Shown here piece after piece: positions 15,580-23,964 of a stretch of DNA of 64,000 bases. Below the pieces are notes generated by a model. It searched no databases. It saw only the letters and a list, made by a program, of their open reading frames with translations, and had not been told where the DNA came from. Positions within the stretch are counted from its first letter, which is position 1. Each line of letters begins with the position of its first letter. Source of the DNA: Neisseria sp. 83E34 (GTDB lineage: Bacteria; Pseudomonadota; Gammaproteobacteria; Burkholderiales; Neisseriaceae); assembly GCF_001308015.1 (NCBI RefSeq), contig NZ_LGYH01000002.1, forward strand, positions 1 through 64,000. Direction: 5' to 3'. Both the position numbers and the translations under genes were made by a program.

Positions 15580-17160
15580 ATGGCTCTGTTTCTCAGCATT
15601 TTTCCCATCGTGCTATTGATTTGGCTGATGGTGAAGAAAAACGGCATGGCCTCGTATATTGCCTTGCCGCTCACGGCTGCATTGATTTATGTGCTGCAGC
15701 TTACTTATTTCAAAAATCCATTTATGCTGTTGAATGCCAACATCGTGTCGGGCTTGGTTTCCACGCTCACGCCGATTACGGTAATTTTCGGTGCGATTCT
15801 GTTTAACCGTATGATGGAAACCACCGGCTGCATCGATGTGATCCGCAAGTGGCTTGGCAACATCAATCCGAATCCCGTGGCGCAGCTGATGATTATCGGC
15901 TGGGCTTTTGCCTTTATGATCGAAGGCGCCAGCGGCTTCGGCACACCGGCGGCAATCGCCGCTCCGATTCTGGTCGGTCTCGGTTTCAACCCGTTGCGTG
16001 TGGCTATTTTCACGCTGGTTATGAACTCTGTGCCGGTTTCTTTCGGCGCGGTAGGTACGCCAACGTGGTTCGGCTTCGGTTCTTTGAATTTGAGCGATGC
16101 CGATATTCTGTCTATCGGTAAGCAAACCGGCCTGATCCACTTTTTCGCCAGTCTGGTGATTCCGCTGATGGCCTTGAGCTTCATTACCAGCTGGCAGGAA
16201 ATCCGTAAAAACATCGTGTTTATTTACCTGAGCGTGATGGCCTGTACCATCCCCTATGTTTTATTGGCAACGGTTAACTATGAATTTCCGGCCTTGGTGG
16301 GCGGCGCAATCGGTCTGTTGTTGTCTGTGGGCTTGGCAAACAAAGGCGTGGGCCTGAGCAAAGAATATGAAAAAGAAACAGGCGGCGAGAAGCTGGGCGC
16401 CGCCGTGGTAATGAAAGCGCTGGCTCCTTTGGGCATGCTGATTGCCATTTTGGTGGTTACCCGCATTCAGCAGCTGGGCTTGAAAGGCTTGCTCAACGAT
16501 GCTGCCACGCTGTTTACCGTGCCGTTGGGTATCTTTGATTTCGAAGTGAGCCGTGCGCTGATTCTGAGCTTTAAAAACATCTTCGGCCAAGGCGTGAACG
16601 ATGCTTATAAAACCCTGTATGTGCCTGCGCTGATTCCGTTTGTAGTAACCGTGCTGGCTTCCGTGATGATGTTCAAAACCAGCGGTAGCGACACCAAAGC
16701 CATGTTCGGCACGGCCATCCAACAAGTAAAAAAACCGTTTTTGGCTTTGTTGGGTGCATTGATTATGGTGAAATTGATGCTAGTTGGCGGCGATGCCTCT
16801 ATGGTAAAAACCATCGGTAGGGAATTTGCAGCTTTGGCCGGTCAAAACTGGATGTATTTTGCATCTTATCTAGGTGCAATCGGTGCGTTTTTCTCCGGTT
16901 CCAACACTGTATCCAACCTGACTTTCGGTGGTATCCAGCAGCAAATCGCTTTAGATACCGGCCTGTCGGTAACTCTGGTCTTGGCCTTACAGTCTGTGGG
17001 CGGGGCAATGGGTAATATGGTGTGCATCAACAATATTATTGCTGTATGTACGGTAACCAATGTGCAAAACCAAGAAGGCGCAATTCTCAAGAAAACAGTG
17101 GTGCCGATGGTGGTGTATGGCCTGATTGCCGCTGTGGTGGCTTTGCTGTTCTTAGTTTAA
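15580..17160 (+). CDS. lldP: L-lactate permease (LctP family)
   Basis: A 526-residue polytopic inner-membrane lactate:H+ symporter of the LctP family. The family signatures are visible: IEGASGFGTPAAIAAPILVG and MNSVPVSFGAVGTPTWFG in the first half, and FFSGSNTVSNLTFGGIQQQIA in the second. About 12-14 hydrophobic segments span the whole length. AAGGA lies about 9 nt before the ATG. Lactate is a major carbon source for host-associated Neisseria. It is a single-gene unit with its own promoter and a DUS terminator at 17185. No lactate dehydrogenase gene is nearby. Confidence 0.93.
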   Translation: MALFLSIFPIVLLIWLMVKKNGMASYIALPLTAALIYVLQLTYFKNPFMLLNANIVSGLVSTLTPITVIFGAILFNRMMETTGCIDVIRKWLGNINPNPVAQLMIIGWAFAFMIEGASGFGTPAAIAAPILVGLGFNPLRVAIFTLVMNSVPVSFGAVGTPTWFGFGSLNLSDADILSIGKQTGLIHFFASLVIPLMALSFITSWQEIRKNIVFIYLSVMACTIPYVLLATVNYEFPALVGGAIGLLLSVGLANKGVGLSKEYEKETGGEKLGAAVVMKALAPLGMLIAILVVTRIQQLGLKGLLNDAATLFTVPLGIFDFEVSRALILSFKNIFGQGVNDAYKTLYVPALIPFVVTVLASVMMFKTSGSDTKAMFGTAIQQVKKPFLALLGALIMVKLMLVGGDASMVKTIGREFAALAGQNWMYFASYLGAIGAFFSGSNTVSNLTFGGIQQQIALDTGLSVTLVLALQSVGGAMGNMVCINNIIAVCTVTNVQNQEGAILKKTVVPMVVYGLIAAVVALLFLV

Positions 17161-17184
17161 GCGTTCAGATTGTGAAACCTCAAA

Positions 17185-17213
17185 ATGCCTGTCTGAATAT
17201 TTCAGACAGGCAT
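17185..17213 (+). terminator. DUS-pair terminator of lldP
   Basis: ATGCCTGTCTGAA, loop TAT, then TTCAGACAGGCAT followed by TCTTAATTGT. It lies 24 bp behind the lldP stop. Confidence 0.75.
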
Positions 17214-17284
17214 TCTTAATTGTGACGAAACTATTGATGAAAAATAAGTTTATTTGTTATGTAACCCGGTAAGCAAATAATTAA

Positions 17285-17314
17285 AGCCTGCCTGAAAATT
17301 TTTCAGACAGGCCT
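17285..17314 (-). terminator. Imperfect DUS-pair terminator of the glycine-zipper gene
   Basis: AGCCTGCCTGAA faces TTCAGACAGGCCT. One arm carries a C for T change, so it is a diverged uptake sequence. It lies 33 bp behind the stop of the minus-strand gene. The stretch between it and 17213 holds a short AT-rich piece (AATAAGTTTATTTG) like the ends of the dispersed repeats. Confidence 0.6.
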
Positions 17315-17347
17315 TCTTTGGGTGCAACCTTCAAGAAACTTTAAATA

Positions 17348-17716
17348 TCAATCGTCATCGTCGTCATCATCATCATCGTCATCCCAATCGCGGTGTTTCT
17401 TGCGCTTGTGATATTTTTTCTTTTTGTATTTCTTATGCTTGTAGCGGTGTTCCTCATAATAGCTGCGCTCGCGCTCATTCGCTTCCATTTTCTTGTTGTG
17501 GTAAGCATAAGCATTACCCGCCAAGCCGCCCACTGTTGCGCCGATTAGTGCGCTGCGTGTGTCTTTCCCCATTGCAACGCCCACAGCAGCACCCGCTGCC
17601 GCCCCGGCAAGTGTAGCTTTCGTTTGGTTGGTCGTGCCGCGCGCCTGCGCCGTGCCTGCCGGCAAGATCAGCGCTGCCGAAACTAATGCGGCTAATAAAG
17701 CTTTTTTGCCTATCAT
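17348..17716 (-). CDS. Exported glycine-zipper protein with His/Lys-rich and poly-Asp tail
   Basis: 122 residues. A signal peptide (MIGKKALLAALVSAALILPA, cleaved near AQA) is followed by a glycine-zipper segment (about 36-70, AGAAAGAAVGVAMG...IGATVGGLAGNAYAY), as in the 17-kDa antigen/glycine-zipper 2TM families. Next comes a strongly basic stretch full of Tyr, His and Lys (EEHRYKHKKYKKKKYHKRKK), then D-W and a run of 11 aspartates at the C terminus. The Asp run is coded by a GAT/GAC repeat, so its length may vary by slippage. The charge-block design suggests metal or polyanion binding at the cell surface, but this is a guess. It appears monocistronic. Function unknown. Confidence 0.8.
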   Translation of the reverse strand: MIGKKALLAALVSAALILPAGTAQARGTTNQTKATLAGAAAGAAVGVAMGKDTRSALIGATVGGLAGNAYAYHNKKMEANERERSYYEEHRYKHKKYKKKKYHKRKKHRDWDDDDDDDDDDD

Positions 17717-17952
17717 TGTTATTTCCTTTCCCGTTTATATGGAATCAAAACATAAAACAATCATGATTGTATGTTTGTGCCATTAGATTGGGGAGCTTGA
17801 AACAAGTTCCCCGACTGCATGCAATGCCTGTCTGAAAAACACCGGACGAAAGCTTTTTAAAAACCACGCTACTTTCCCACAAAACTGTACTGTAATCGGC
17901 GAGTATGGAGGAAATAGGTTGTTTCTCTATTTTTCATCGGGTTTTGAAAGTT

Positions 17953-18846
17953 TCAACCGCCTTTTTTGTTGCTCAGCAAAATCCCGCCGAAAATCGCCAA
18001 AATCCCAATAAGATGATAAAGATGAAACGCCTCACCCAAGAGCGTTACCGCCAGTAGCGTGCCGAACACGGGCATCAGATGGATGCTCAGCCCCGCGCGT
18101 ACTGCGCCTACACGCGAAATCGCCGCGGTATAACACAAATAAGCTACCACCGAAGGAAACACGCCCACATAAGCAAAACCCAGCAGCGCATCCGTGCTCC
18201 AATTTACCTGCGCCCCGCCGGCGCGCTCCCACAGCCACAAAGGCAGCAGCACCAGCAAGCCCAGCATGATCTGAGCCGCCGTTAAGCCTATGCGGTTGAT
18301 TTCCGCAGGCATATGGCGCATCCATAAAGTATAAAACGCCCAACATACTACCGCCGAAAACACCCACAGATCACCCGAATTAAACCGCAAAGCCCAAAGG
18401 TTTTCCAAACTTCCTCGCAGAATAATCGCCAACACGCCGCACAGCGACAGCAACAAGCCCGACACCTGAAACCGGTTCAGCACTTGCCCGTAAAACACCG
18501 CTCCGATCAACATAATCAGCACCGGAATACACGAATTGAGCAACAGGGCGTTGGTGCCTGTCGTATTGTGTACGCCCGTATAAATCAGAGTATTAAAAGC
18601 CGCCACGCCCGTAAGCGCCGTGCCGATTACCAGCTTGGCATGTTTGCGGTATAAGCCCTTATCCCGCTGCATCGCCTTCCACGCAAACGGCAGCAGAATC
18701 AGCAGCGAAATTACCCAGCGGCCAAATGAAAGCGTAAACGGCGGAATATCATTGCGTACCAGACGGGCAACAATCACATTTCCCGCCCACAATAGCGGCG
18801 GCGTAATTAAAAAAGGCAGGTTTTTGAACCAAGCGGGAGCAGCCAT
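17953..18846 (-). CDS. DMT superfamily transporter, EamA family
   Basis: 297 residues with ten hydrophobic segments arranged as two EamA repeats (about 10-145 and 160-292). Typical marks are the early WAGNVIVARL segment, the SFGRWVISLLILLPF helix, and an acidic residue in the penultimate helix (LLGEAFHLYHLIGILAIFGGILLS). Such carriers export small metabolites or take part in amino acid/nucleotide-sugar traffic; the substrate here is unknown. It is distinct from the eamA-like gene at 22952. No SD site is obvious before the ATG (18846). It is transcribed away from the cupin gene at 19084. Confidence 0.9.
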   Translation of the reverse strand: MAAPAWFKNLPFLITPPLLWAGNVIVARLVRNDIPPFTLSFGRWVISLLILLPFAWKAMQRDKGLYRKHAKLVIGTALTGVAAFNTLIYTGVHNTTGTNALLLNSCIPVLIMLIGAVFYGQVLNRFQVSGLLLSLCGVLAIILRGSLENLWALRFNSGDLWVFSAVVCWAFYTLWMRHMPAEINRIGLTAAQIMLGLLVLLPLWLWERAGGAQVNWSTDALLGFAYVGVFPSVVAYLCYTAAISRVGAVRAGLSIHLMPVFGTLLAVTLLGEAFHLYHLIGILAIFGGILLSNKKGG

Positions 18847-19083
18847 AGCGGATAATCAAAAAAGATAAACAACCGCATGATAGCAAGTGCGGAGAGAGCA
18901 TTCCATCTGATTTGTCATCTTTAAGATCGGCTGAAACGGGTTTGCCTTGCATTTCTGAAACCAATACAACATCATGCCTGTCTGAAAACCCTTTCGGAGA
19001 GGCATCACTCTACCCCGGCTTGACCCGGCCGCCCCTTTTATTTCATAGTCGCGTCAAGCAACCCAAGTCACAGGAACTTCATA

Positions 19084-19407
19084 ATGGAAAAACACAATAT
19101 CTTCCACCTGCTTCCCGAACGCACCGACGCAGAAACCTTTGAAGACATCCTGCGTACACCGAATATCCGCATCGAACGCATCGTTTCCCACGGGCAATCC
19201 TCGCCCGAAAAAGGTTGGTACGACCAAGATGAAAACGAATGGGTCATTTTATTGCAAGGCAGCGCGGTGTTAGAGTTTGAAGACGGCAAAGAAATCAGCC
19301 TGCAAGCTGGGGATTATGTGCATATTCCGGCGCATTGCAGGCATAGGGTGGTGATGATGGATAAGGAGGAAGTGACGGTTTGGTTGGCGGTGTTTTATAA
19401 GGTATGA
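19084..19407 (+). CDS. Small single-domain cupin protein
   Basis: 107 residues, one cupin barrel. The second conserved motif is clear: LQAGDYVHIPAHCRHRV (about 80-96). The first, normally G(X)5HXH, is weak here, with WYDQDENEWVILLQGSAVLEFEDG instead. Metal binding would rest on few ligands (Asp/Glu, His92, His95). AGGAA lies about 9 nt before the ATG. It is followed by a variant DUS-pair terminator and probably forms a single-gene unit. The reaction or ligand cannot be told from sequence. Confidence 0.85.
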   Translation: MEKHNIFHLLPERTDAETFEDILRTPNIRIERIVSHGQSSPEKGWYDQDENEWVILLQGSAVLEFEDGKEISLQAGDYVHIPAHCRHRVVMMDKEEVTVWLAVFYKV

Positions 19408-19422
19408 CGTTCAAAGTAGCTG

Positions 19423-19451
19423 ATACCTGTCTGAAATTTTCAGACAGGTAT
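19423..19451. terminator. Variant DUS-pair terminator with compensating change
   Basis: ATACCTGTCTGAA and TTCAGACAGGTAT pair perfectly. Both arms carry the same G to A / C to T change against the consensus, so the stem has been kept while the uptake word changed. It serves the converging cupin and 19465 genes. Confidence 0.75.
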
Positions 19452-19464
19452 TATCATGGAAGTT

Positions 19465-20115
19465 TTAGGGTTTAAGTCCTACTTTAGCTATTTTTATTCC
19501 TGGTGTTGTCTGAAAGTCTTCAGCAGTTCTTAAATCAGTAAGCAGAGTTACAAATATAAATTCACATTCTTCAACGGTGCAATTAGAGAGTACGGTAATT
19601 CCAGTAACGAGTGTTCCATGTGGGATAGGTAATAGGTCGCCACACTCAACAAAAGCATTGTGCACATAAGATCCTCCATGAATTACTAAGGCTCCAGGTC
19701 CAATAAATTTACATCTTTTGAAATGCTTATGTTCATGCATAGAAATTCTTGGAATTCGAAGATCTTCTATTGGGATAATAACATCTTGAAAAGATGATGA
19801 TAATGGATTGATTGTATTTTTAGGTTGAGATAAAGATATATTTAAATTTGTTTCAGATTGCTTAAGATTAGCATTTTTATACAAAAACAAAATAATAGCT
19901 GCGATAAGTGCGGTAAATATTCCAATAGCAAACCAATAAAGAGGACCTAAATCTTTCAATAATGGAGATAGTTTTGCTAAGAATGTTCCTGTGGTTCCTG
20001 TACCTCCAATGATTAAAAATGTGAGAATTTTTGATAACCATTCTGCAGAAGATAAAGTTGTATCAAATATCCCTAGCTTTTCTGTAAATCCTGTTGTTTT
20101 GTGTTTGGTATTCAT
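19465..20115 (-). CDS. AT-rich orphan membrane protein with short beta-helix-like region
   Basis: 216 residues, no family recognised. Two hydrophobic helices near 28-48 and 58-79 (WLSKILTFLIIGGTGTTGTF and WFAIGIFTALIAAIILFLY) anchor a cytosolic C-terminal part of about 130 residues. That part has short strands (FKRCKFIGPGALVIHGGSYV...NAFVECGDLL...NCTVEECEFIFVTLL) like a small right-handed beta-helix. Base composition is much more AT-rich than the flanking genes, there is no Shine-Dalgarno site, and no relation to neighbours is evident, so recent transfer is likely. It lies behind the acnD terminator and is not part of the prp operon. Confidence 0.75.
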   Translation of the reverse strand: MNTKHKTTGFTEKLGIFDTTLSSAEWLSKILTFLIIGGTGTTGTFLAKLSPLLKDLGPLYWFAIGIFTALIAAIILFLYKNANLKQSETNLNISLSQPKNTINPLSSSFQDVIIPIEDLRIPRISMHEHKHFKRCKFIGPGALVIHGGSYVHNAFVECGDLLPIPHGTLVTGITVLSNCTVEECEFIFVTLLTDLRTAEDFQTTPGIKIAKVGLKP

Positions 20116-20170
20116 TTTTTATTTGTTATAAATCTTTACTTAAAAAAAAGACATAATAATGCTTCAATCA

Positions 20171-20219
20171 TAAAAATCATCAAACAGCCTTGAACTCCTC
20201 TGAGACCGTTTGATGATTT
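20171..20219 (-). terminator. Rho-independent terminator of acnD
   Basis: AATCATCAAAC (20175-20185) pairs with GTTTGATGATT (20208-20218), an 11-bp stem. On the minus strand it is followed by TTTTTA. It lies 33 bp behind the acnD stop. Confidence 0.8.
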
Positions 20220-20251
20220 CCCCAACTCAAACGTTCAAATTACTCAAACAC

Positions 20252-22858
20252 TCAAGCCGCGGTACCTTCCAAGAAGTCCTGTGCGAAGCGTTGCAGCACG
20301 CCGCCGGCTTCGTAGATCAGCACTTCTTCGGCGGTGTCCAAACGGCAGGTTACGGGTACTTCAACCGTTTCGCCGTTTTTGCGGTGGATCACCAGCGTTA
20401 AGTCGCAGCGCGGTTCGCGTTTGCCGATGACGTCGTAGGTTTCGGTGCCGTCCAATTCCAGGGTGTGGCGGTTAACGCCTTCTTTGAATTGCAGTGGCAG
20501 CACGCCCATGCCGATGAGGTTGGTGCGGTGGATGCGCTCGAAGCCTTCGGCCACAATGGCTTCCACGCCGGCGAGGCGCACGCCTTTGGCGGCCCAGTCG
20601 CGGCTGGAGCCTTGGCCGTAGTCGGCGCCGGCCACGATAATCAGCGGCTGTTTGCGGTTCATATAGGTTTCAATCGCTTCCCACATACGCATTACTTGGC
20701 CTTCGGGTTCTACGCGGGCGAGCGAACCTTGCTTGGTGGTGCCGTCTTCGTTTTTCACCATCTCGTTGAAGAGTTTGGGATTGGCGAAAGTGGCGCGTTG
20801 GGCGGTCAAGTGGTCGCCGCGGTGGGTGGCGTAAGAGTTGAAGTCCTCTTCAGGCAGGCCCATTTTGGCGAGGTATTCGCCTGCCGCGCTGGTGGGCAGA
20901 ATAGCGTTGGAGGGCGACAAGTGGTCGGTGGTGATGTTGTCGGGCAGAATCGCCAGCGGACGCATGCCTTTTAAGGTGCGCTCGCCTGCCAACGCGCCTT
21001 CCCAGTATGGCGGGCGGCGGATGTAGGTGGACATGGGGCGCCAGTCATACAGCGGGCTGGGCGCTTTTTCGGCGGTTCCGGTGTCGAACATCGGGATGTA
21101 GACATCGCGGAACTGCTGCGGTTTCACATATTTGGCCACGATTTCGTCGATTTCTTCGTCGGTCGGCCAGATGTCTTTCAGGCGGATTTCTTTGCCGTTT
21201 GAAACGCCCAATACGTCGTTTTCAATATCGAAGCGGATGCTGCCTGCAATCGCGTAGGCCACGACCAGCGGCGGCGAAGCGAGGAAGGCTTGTTTGGCGT
21301 AGGGGTGGATGCGGCCGTCGAAGTTGCGGTTGCCCGACAATACGGCGGTGGCGTACAAATCGCGGTCGATGATTTCCTGCTGGATTTTCGGATCGAGCGC
21401 GCCGGACATGCCGTTACAGGTAGTGCAGGCGAAGGCGACGATGCCGAAGCCCAGCTTTTCCAGCTCGGGCAGCAAGCCTGCTTCTTTCAGATAAATCTCC
21501 GCCACTTTGGAGCCGGGGGCGAACGAAGATTTCACCCAGGGTTTGCGGGTTAAGCCCAGCTCGTTGGCTTTGCGGGCCAACAAGGCAGCAGCGACCACGT
21601 TGCGCGGGTTGGAAGTGTTGGTGCACGAGGTGATCGCCGCGATAATCACCGCTCCGTCGGGCATTTTGCCGTCTGAAGGTTCTTCGTAAGGCGCGGCGAT
21701 GCCTTTTTTAGCCAAGTCGGCTGTGGCCACACGCGCATGCGGGTTGGACGGGCCGGCCATGTTGCGGGTAACGGTAGAGAGATCGAATTTCAACACGCGC
21801 GGATACACGGCGGTTTTGAGTGCGTCTGCCCACAAGCCTGCGGTTTTGGCGTAGTTTTCCACCAATTTCACTTGCTCGTCGTCGCGGCCGGTGAGTTTCA
21901 AATAATCGATGGTTTGCTGGTCGATGGAGAACATCGCCGCCGTGGCACCGTACTCCGGCGTCATGTTGGAAATGGTTGCGCGGTCGCCAATCGACAGGCT
22001 TTCTGCGCCTTCGCCGAAGAACTCGACAAACGCACCGACCACGCGCTCTTTACGCAAAAATTCGGTTAAAGCCAATACGATATCGGTGGCGGTAATGCCG
22101 GGCTGGCGTTTACCGGTCAGCTCCACGCCCACAATATCGGGCAGGCGCATCATCGAAGCGCGGCCGAGCATCACGGTTTCGGCTTCCAAGCCGCCCACGC
22201 CTACGGAAATTACGCCCAGCGCGTCAACATGCGGGGTATGCGAATCGGTGCCGACACAGGTATCGGGGAAGGCTACGCCGTTTCTTACTTGAATTACGGG
22301 CGACATTTTTTCCAAGTTGATTTGGTGCATGATGCCGTTGCCCGCCGGAATCACATCCACATTTTCAAAGGCGGTTTTCGTCCAGTTGATAAAGTGGAAA
22401 CGGTCTTCGTTGCGGCGGTCTTCGATTTCGCGGTTTTTGCGGAACGCATCGGGGTCATAGCCGCCGCACTCCACCGCCAGCGAGTGGTCGACAATCAGCT
22501 GGGTTTGCACCACCGGATTGACTTTGGAAGGGTCACCGCCTTTTTCGGCAATCGCATCACGCAAGCCGGCCAAATCCACCAGCGCGGTCTGCCCCAAAAT
22601 ATCGTGGCACACCACACGCGCGGGGAACCACGGAAAGTCGATTTCCTGCTTGCGCTCAATCAGTTGGCGCAGCCAGCTTTGCAGCGTGGGCAAGTCCACA
22701 TTATCGGCGCGGTTAACCAGGTTTTCGGCCAAAATGCGCGAAGTGTACGGCAGCGTATCGTAAGAGCCGGGCTTGATGTCTTCACACGCGGCGCGCGCGT
22801 CGTAGTATTCGAGATGAGTACCCGGCAGGGGTTTGCGGTAGATTTGGTTGGTATTCAT
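20252..22858 (-). CDS. acnD: Fe/S-dependent 2-methylcitrate dehydratase AcnD
   Basis: 868 residues, the usual AcnD length. It is an aconitase-family enzyme that dehydrates 2-methylcitrate to 2-methyl-aconitate, which PrpF then isomerises. The three [4Fe-4S] ligands are visible: Cys412 in TSCTNTS and Cys478/Cys481 in ACTTCNG. The C-terminal swivel domain has DNITTDHLSPS and GADYGQGSSRDWAAKGV. The aconitase start DTLPYTSRILAENLVNR is near residue 35. AAGGAC precedes the ATG. It is last of the minus-strand set prpB-prpC-eamA-acnD. It contains a meningococcal-type uptake core (GCCGTCTGAA, 21668-21677), foreign to this genome. Its helper gene prpF lies 12.6 kb away at 35460. Confidence 0.96.
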   Translation of the reverse strand: MNTNQIYRKPLPGTHLEYYDARAACEDIKPGSYDTLPYTSRILAENLVNRADNVDLPTLQSWLRQLIERKQEIDFPWFPARVVCHDILGQTALVDLAGLRDAIAEKGGDPSKVNPVVQTQLIVDHSLAVECGGYDPDAFRKNREIEDRRNEDRFHFINWTKTAFENVDVIPAGNGIMHQINLEKMSPVIQVRNGVAFPDTCVGTDSHTPHVDALGVISVGVGGLEAETVMLGRASMMRLPDIVGVELTGKRQPGITATDIVLALTEFLRKERVVGAFVEFFGEGAESLSIGDRATISNMTPEYGATAAMFSIDQQTIDYLKLTGRDDEQVKLVENYAKTAGLWADALKTAVYPRVLKFDLSTVTRNMAGPSNPHARVATADLAKKGIAAPYEEPSDGKMPDGAVIIAAITSCTNTSNPRNVVAAALLARKANELGLTRKPWVKSSFAPGSKVAEIYLKEAGLLPELEKLGFGIVAFACTTCNGMSGALDPKIQQEIIDRDLYATAVLSGNRNFDGRIHPYAKQAFLASPPLVVAYAIAGSIRFDIENDVLGVSNGKEIRLKDIWPTDEEIDEIVAKYVKPQQFRDVYIPMFDTGTAEKAPSPLYDWRPMSTYIRRPPYWEGALAGERTLKGMRPLAILPDNITTDHLSPSNAILPTSAAGEYLAKMGLPEEDFNSYATHRGDHLTAQRATFANPKLFNEMVKNEDGTTKQGSLARVEPEGQVMRMWEAIETYMNRKQPLIIVAGADYGQGSSRDWAAKGVRLAGVEAIVAEGFERIHRTNLIGMGVLPLQFKEGVNRHTLELDGTETYDVIGKREPRCDLTLVIHRKNGETVEVPVTCRLDTAEEVLIYEAGGVLQRFAQDFLEGTAA

Positions 22859-22898
22859 GGTTAAGTCCTTTTTCAGTGTTTTTCTTTTGGTATGTTTT

Positions 22899-22923
22899 TT
22901 CAGACGGCATCAGGCCGTCTGAA
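22899..22923. terminator. Inverted pair of canonical (AT/AG) DUS behind eamA
   Basis: TTCAGACGGCAT is the exact AT-DUS (ATGCCGTCTGAA) in reverse, and AGGCCGTCTGAA is the exact AG-DUS. They face each other with a 1-nt gap. This dialect belongs to other Neisseria and not to the surrounding genome. Confidence 0.85.
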
Positions 22924-22951
22924 AATAAATCTGCATCAGTTTTTATAGATT

Positions 22952-23833
22952 TCAAATATCGGGCACTACCCTGCGCCATCGGTTGCCGAACACATGCAGC
23001 GTCAAGCCGCACATTACAACGGTAATACCCAGCCAATGCCACAAGGCCAAGCGTTCGTTTAAAACCACATAGCCTGCCAATAAAGCAATCACCGGCACCA
23101 ATAAAGCAAACGGCGTTACCTTGCCGGCAGGATGCTTGGCCAGCAACGCGCCCCAGCCGGTATAGCCGACCAAGCTCGCCACATACGCCAAAAACAGAAT
23201 GCCGCCGATGCCTTTCCAAGTGAGATTGGATGTATGCTGCACCAAACCGTCTGCACCATAAAGCAGCAGCGAAGCCAATGTAAACGCCCAAAATGCCGGA
23301 ATACCGCCCCAAACGACCAACGACAGCGCGTTCACAGAACCGATACGCTTCACAATAATATTGCCGCACGCCCAAGATGCCGCTGCACCGAACACCGGCA
23401 ACATCGCACTTACCGGCAACCGGCCTTGATAATGCCCGATACCGATAAACACCAGCCCCAACGCCGCCGTGCACATACCCAATAAATGATGGAGATGCAC
23501 GGGTTCGCGCAACAAAACGCCCGCAATCAATACGGTAAAAAACACTTGTACTTGCAGCATCAACGCCGCCAAGCCGGTGGGCAGACCCCAATCCAATGCG
23601 GTAAACATCAAGGAAAATTGCCCGAAGCTGATAGTTAAACCGTAGGCAATCAACAAATGCCAAGGCACTGCCGGGCGTTTGAGTAGAAAAACCGCCGGAA
23701 ACACCACGCAGAAAAAACGCAGCATGCCCAACACCATCGGCGGTATTTCGTTCAGGGCAAACTTCATAAACAGGAAATTCACGCCCCATATGCCGATAAC
23801 CAGCAATACCAGCAGATAATCTTTCAGGCTCAT
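22952..23833 (-). CDS. eamA: EamA-type O-acetylserine/cysteine exporter homologue
   Basis: 293 residues, ten membrane helices in two EamA repeats. It resembles E. coli EamA (YdeD) closely at recognisable stretches: LLAYGLTISFGQF-like, GLPTGLAALMLQVQVFFT, SWACGNIIVKRI, and VTPFALLVPVIALLAGYVVLNERL followed by HVFGNRWRR at the C terminus. E. coli EamA exports O-acetylserine and cysteine; export of a metabolite is likely here, but the substrate is inferred from similarity alone. It sits between prpC and acnD, bounded on both sides by canonical-type DUS pairs and by the prpC terminator, so it may be transcribed apart from prpBC. Confidence 0.85.
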   Translation of the reverse strand: MSLKDYLLVLLVIGIWGVNFLFMKFALNEIPPMVLGMLRFFCVVFPAVFLLKRPAVPWHLLIAYGLTISFGQFSLMFTALDWGLPTGLAALMLQVQVFFTVLIAGVLLREPVHLHHLLGMCTAALGLVFIGIGHYQGRLPVSAMLPVFGAAASWACGNIIVKRIGSVNALSLVVWGGIPAFWAFTLASLLLYGADGLVQHTSNLTWKGIGGILFLAYVASLVGYTGWGALLAKHPAGKVTPFALLVPVIALLAGYVVLNERLALWHWLGITVVMCGLTLHVFGNRWRRVVPDI

Positions 23834-23883
23834 GATCTGGCTGCCTTGTTTCTCTTGGTGTACGGATTGGCCTTGCGGATGTT

Positions 23884-23916
23884 TTCAGACGGCCTCTTAA
23901 AGCAAGCCTGTCTGAA
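23884..23916. repeat. Hybrid DUS pair: one AG-type arm, one TG-wad-type arm
   Basis: TTCAGACGGCCT (23884-23895) is the reverse of the AG-DUS, and AAGCCTGTCTGAA (23904-23916) has the local TG-wad core. The arms still pair with a single bulged base. It is the only local-type uptake core I see in the 20.2-26.1 kb block. Confidence 0.85.
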
Positions 23917-23920
23917 AACC

Positions 23921-23953
23921 AAAAAAAGTACGGTAGGCCTGCGCCCGCCGTAC
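23921..23953 (-). terminator. Rho-independent terminator of prpC
   Basis: GTACGG (23928-23933) pairs with CCGTAC (23948-23953), with further weak pairing in the GC-rich loop. On the minus strand it is followed by TTTTTTT. It lies 11 bp behind the prpC stop. Confidence 0.75.
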
Positions 23954-23964
23954 CTTGATTATGC

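Noticed and set aside
17350-17395. Possible CRISPR-like or VNTR array at the GTCATC repeats
   Set aside because: It is a triplet (Asp codon) repeat inside a coding frame with no spacers. No CRISPR array or cas gene is seen in the window.
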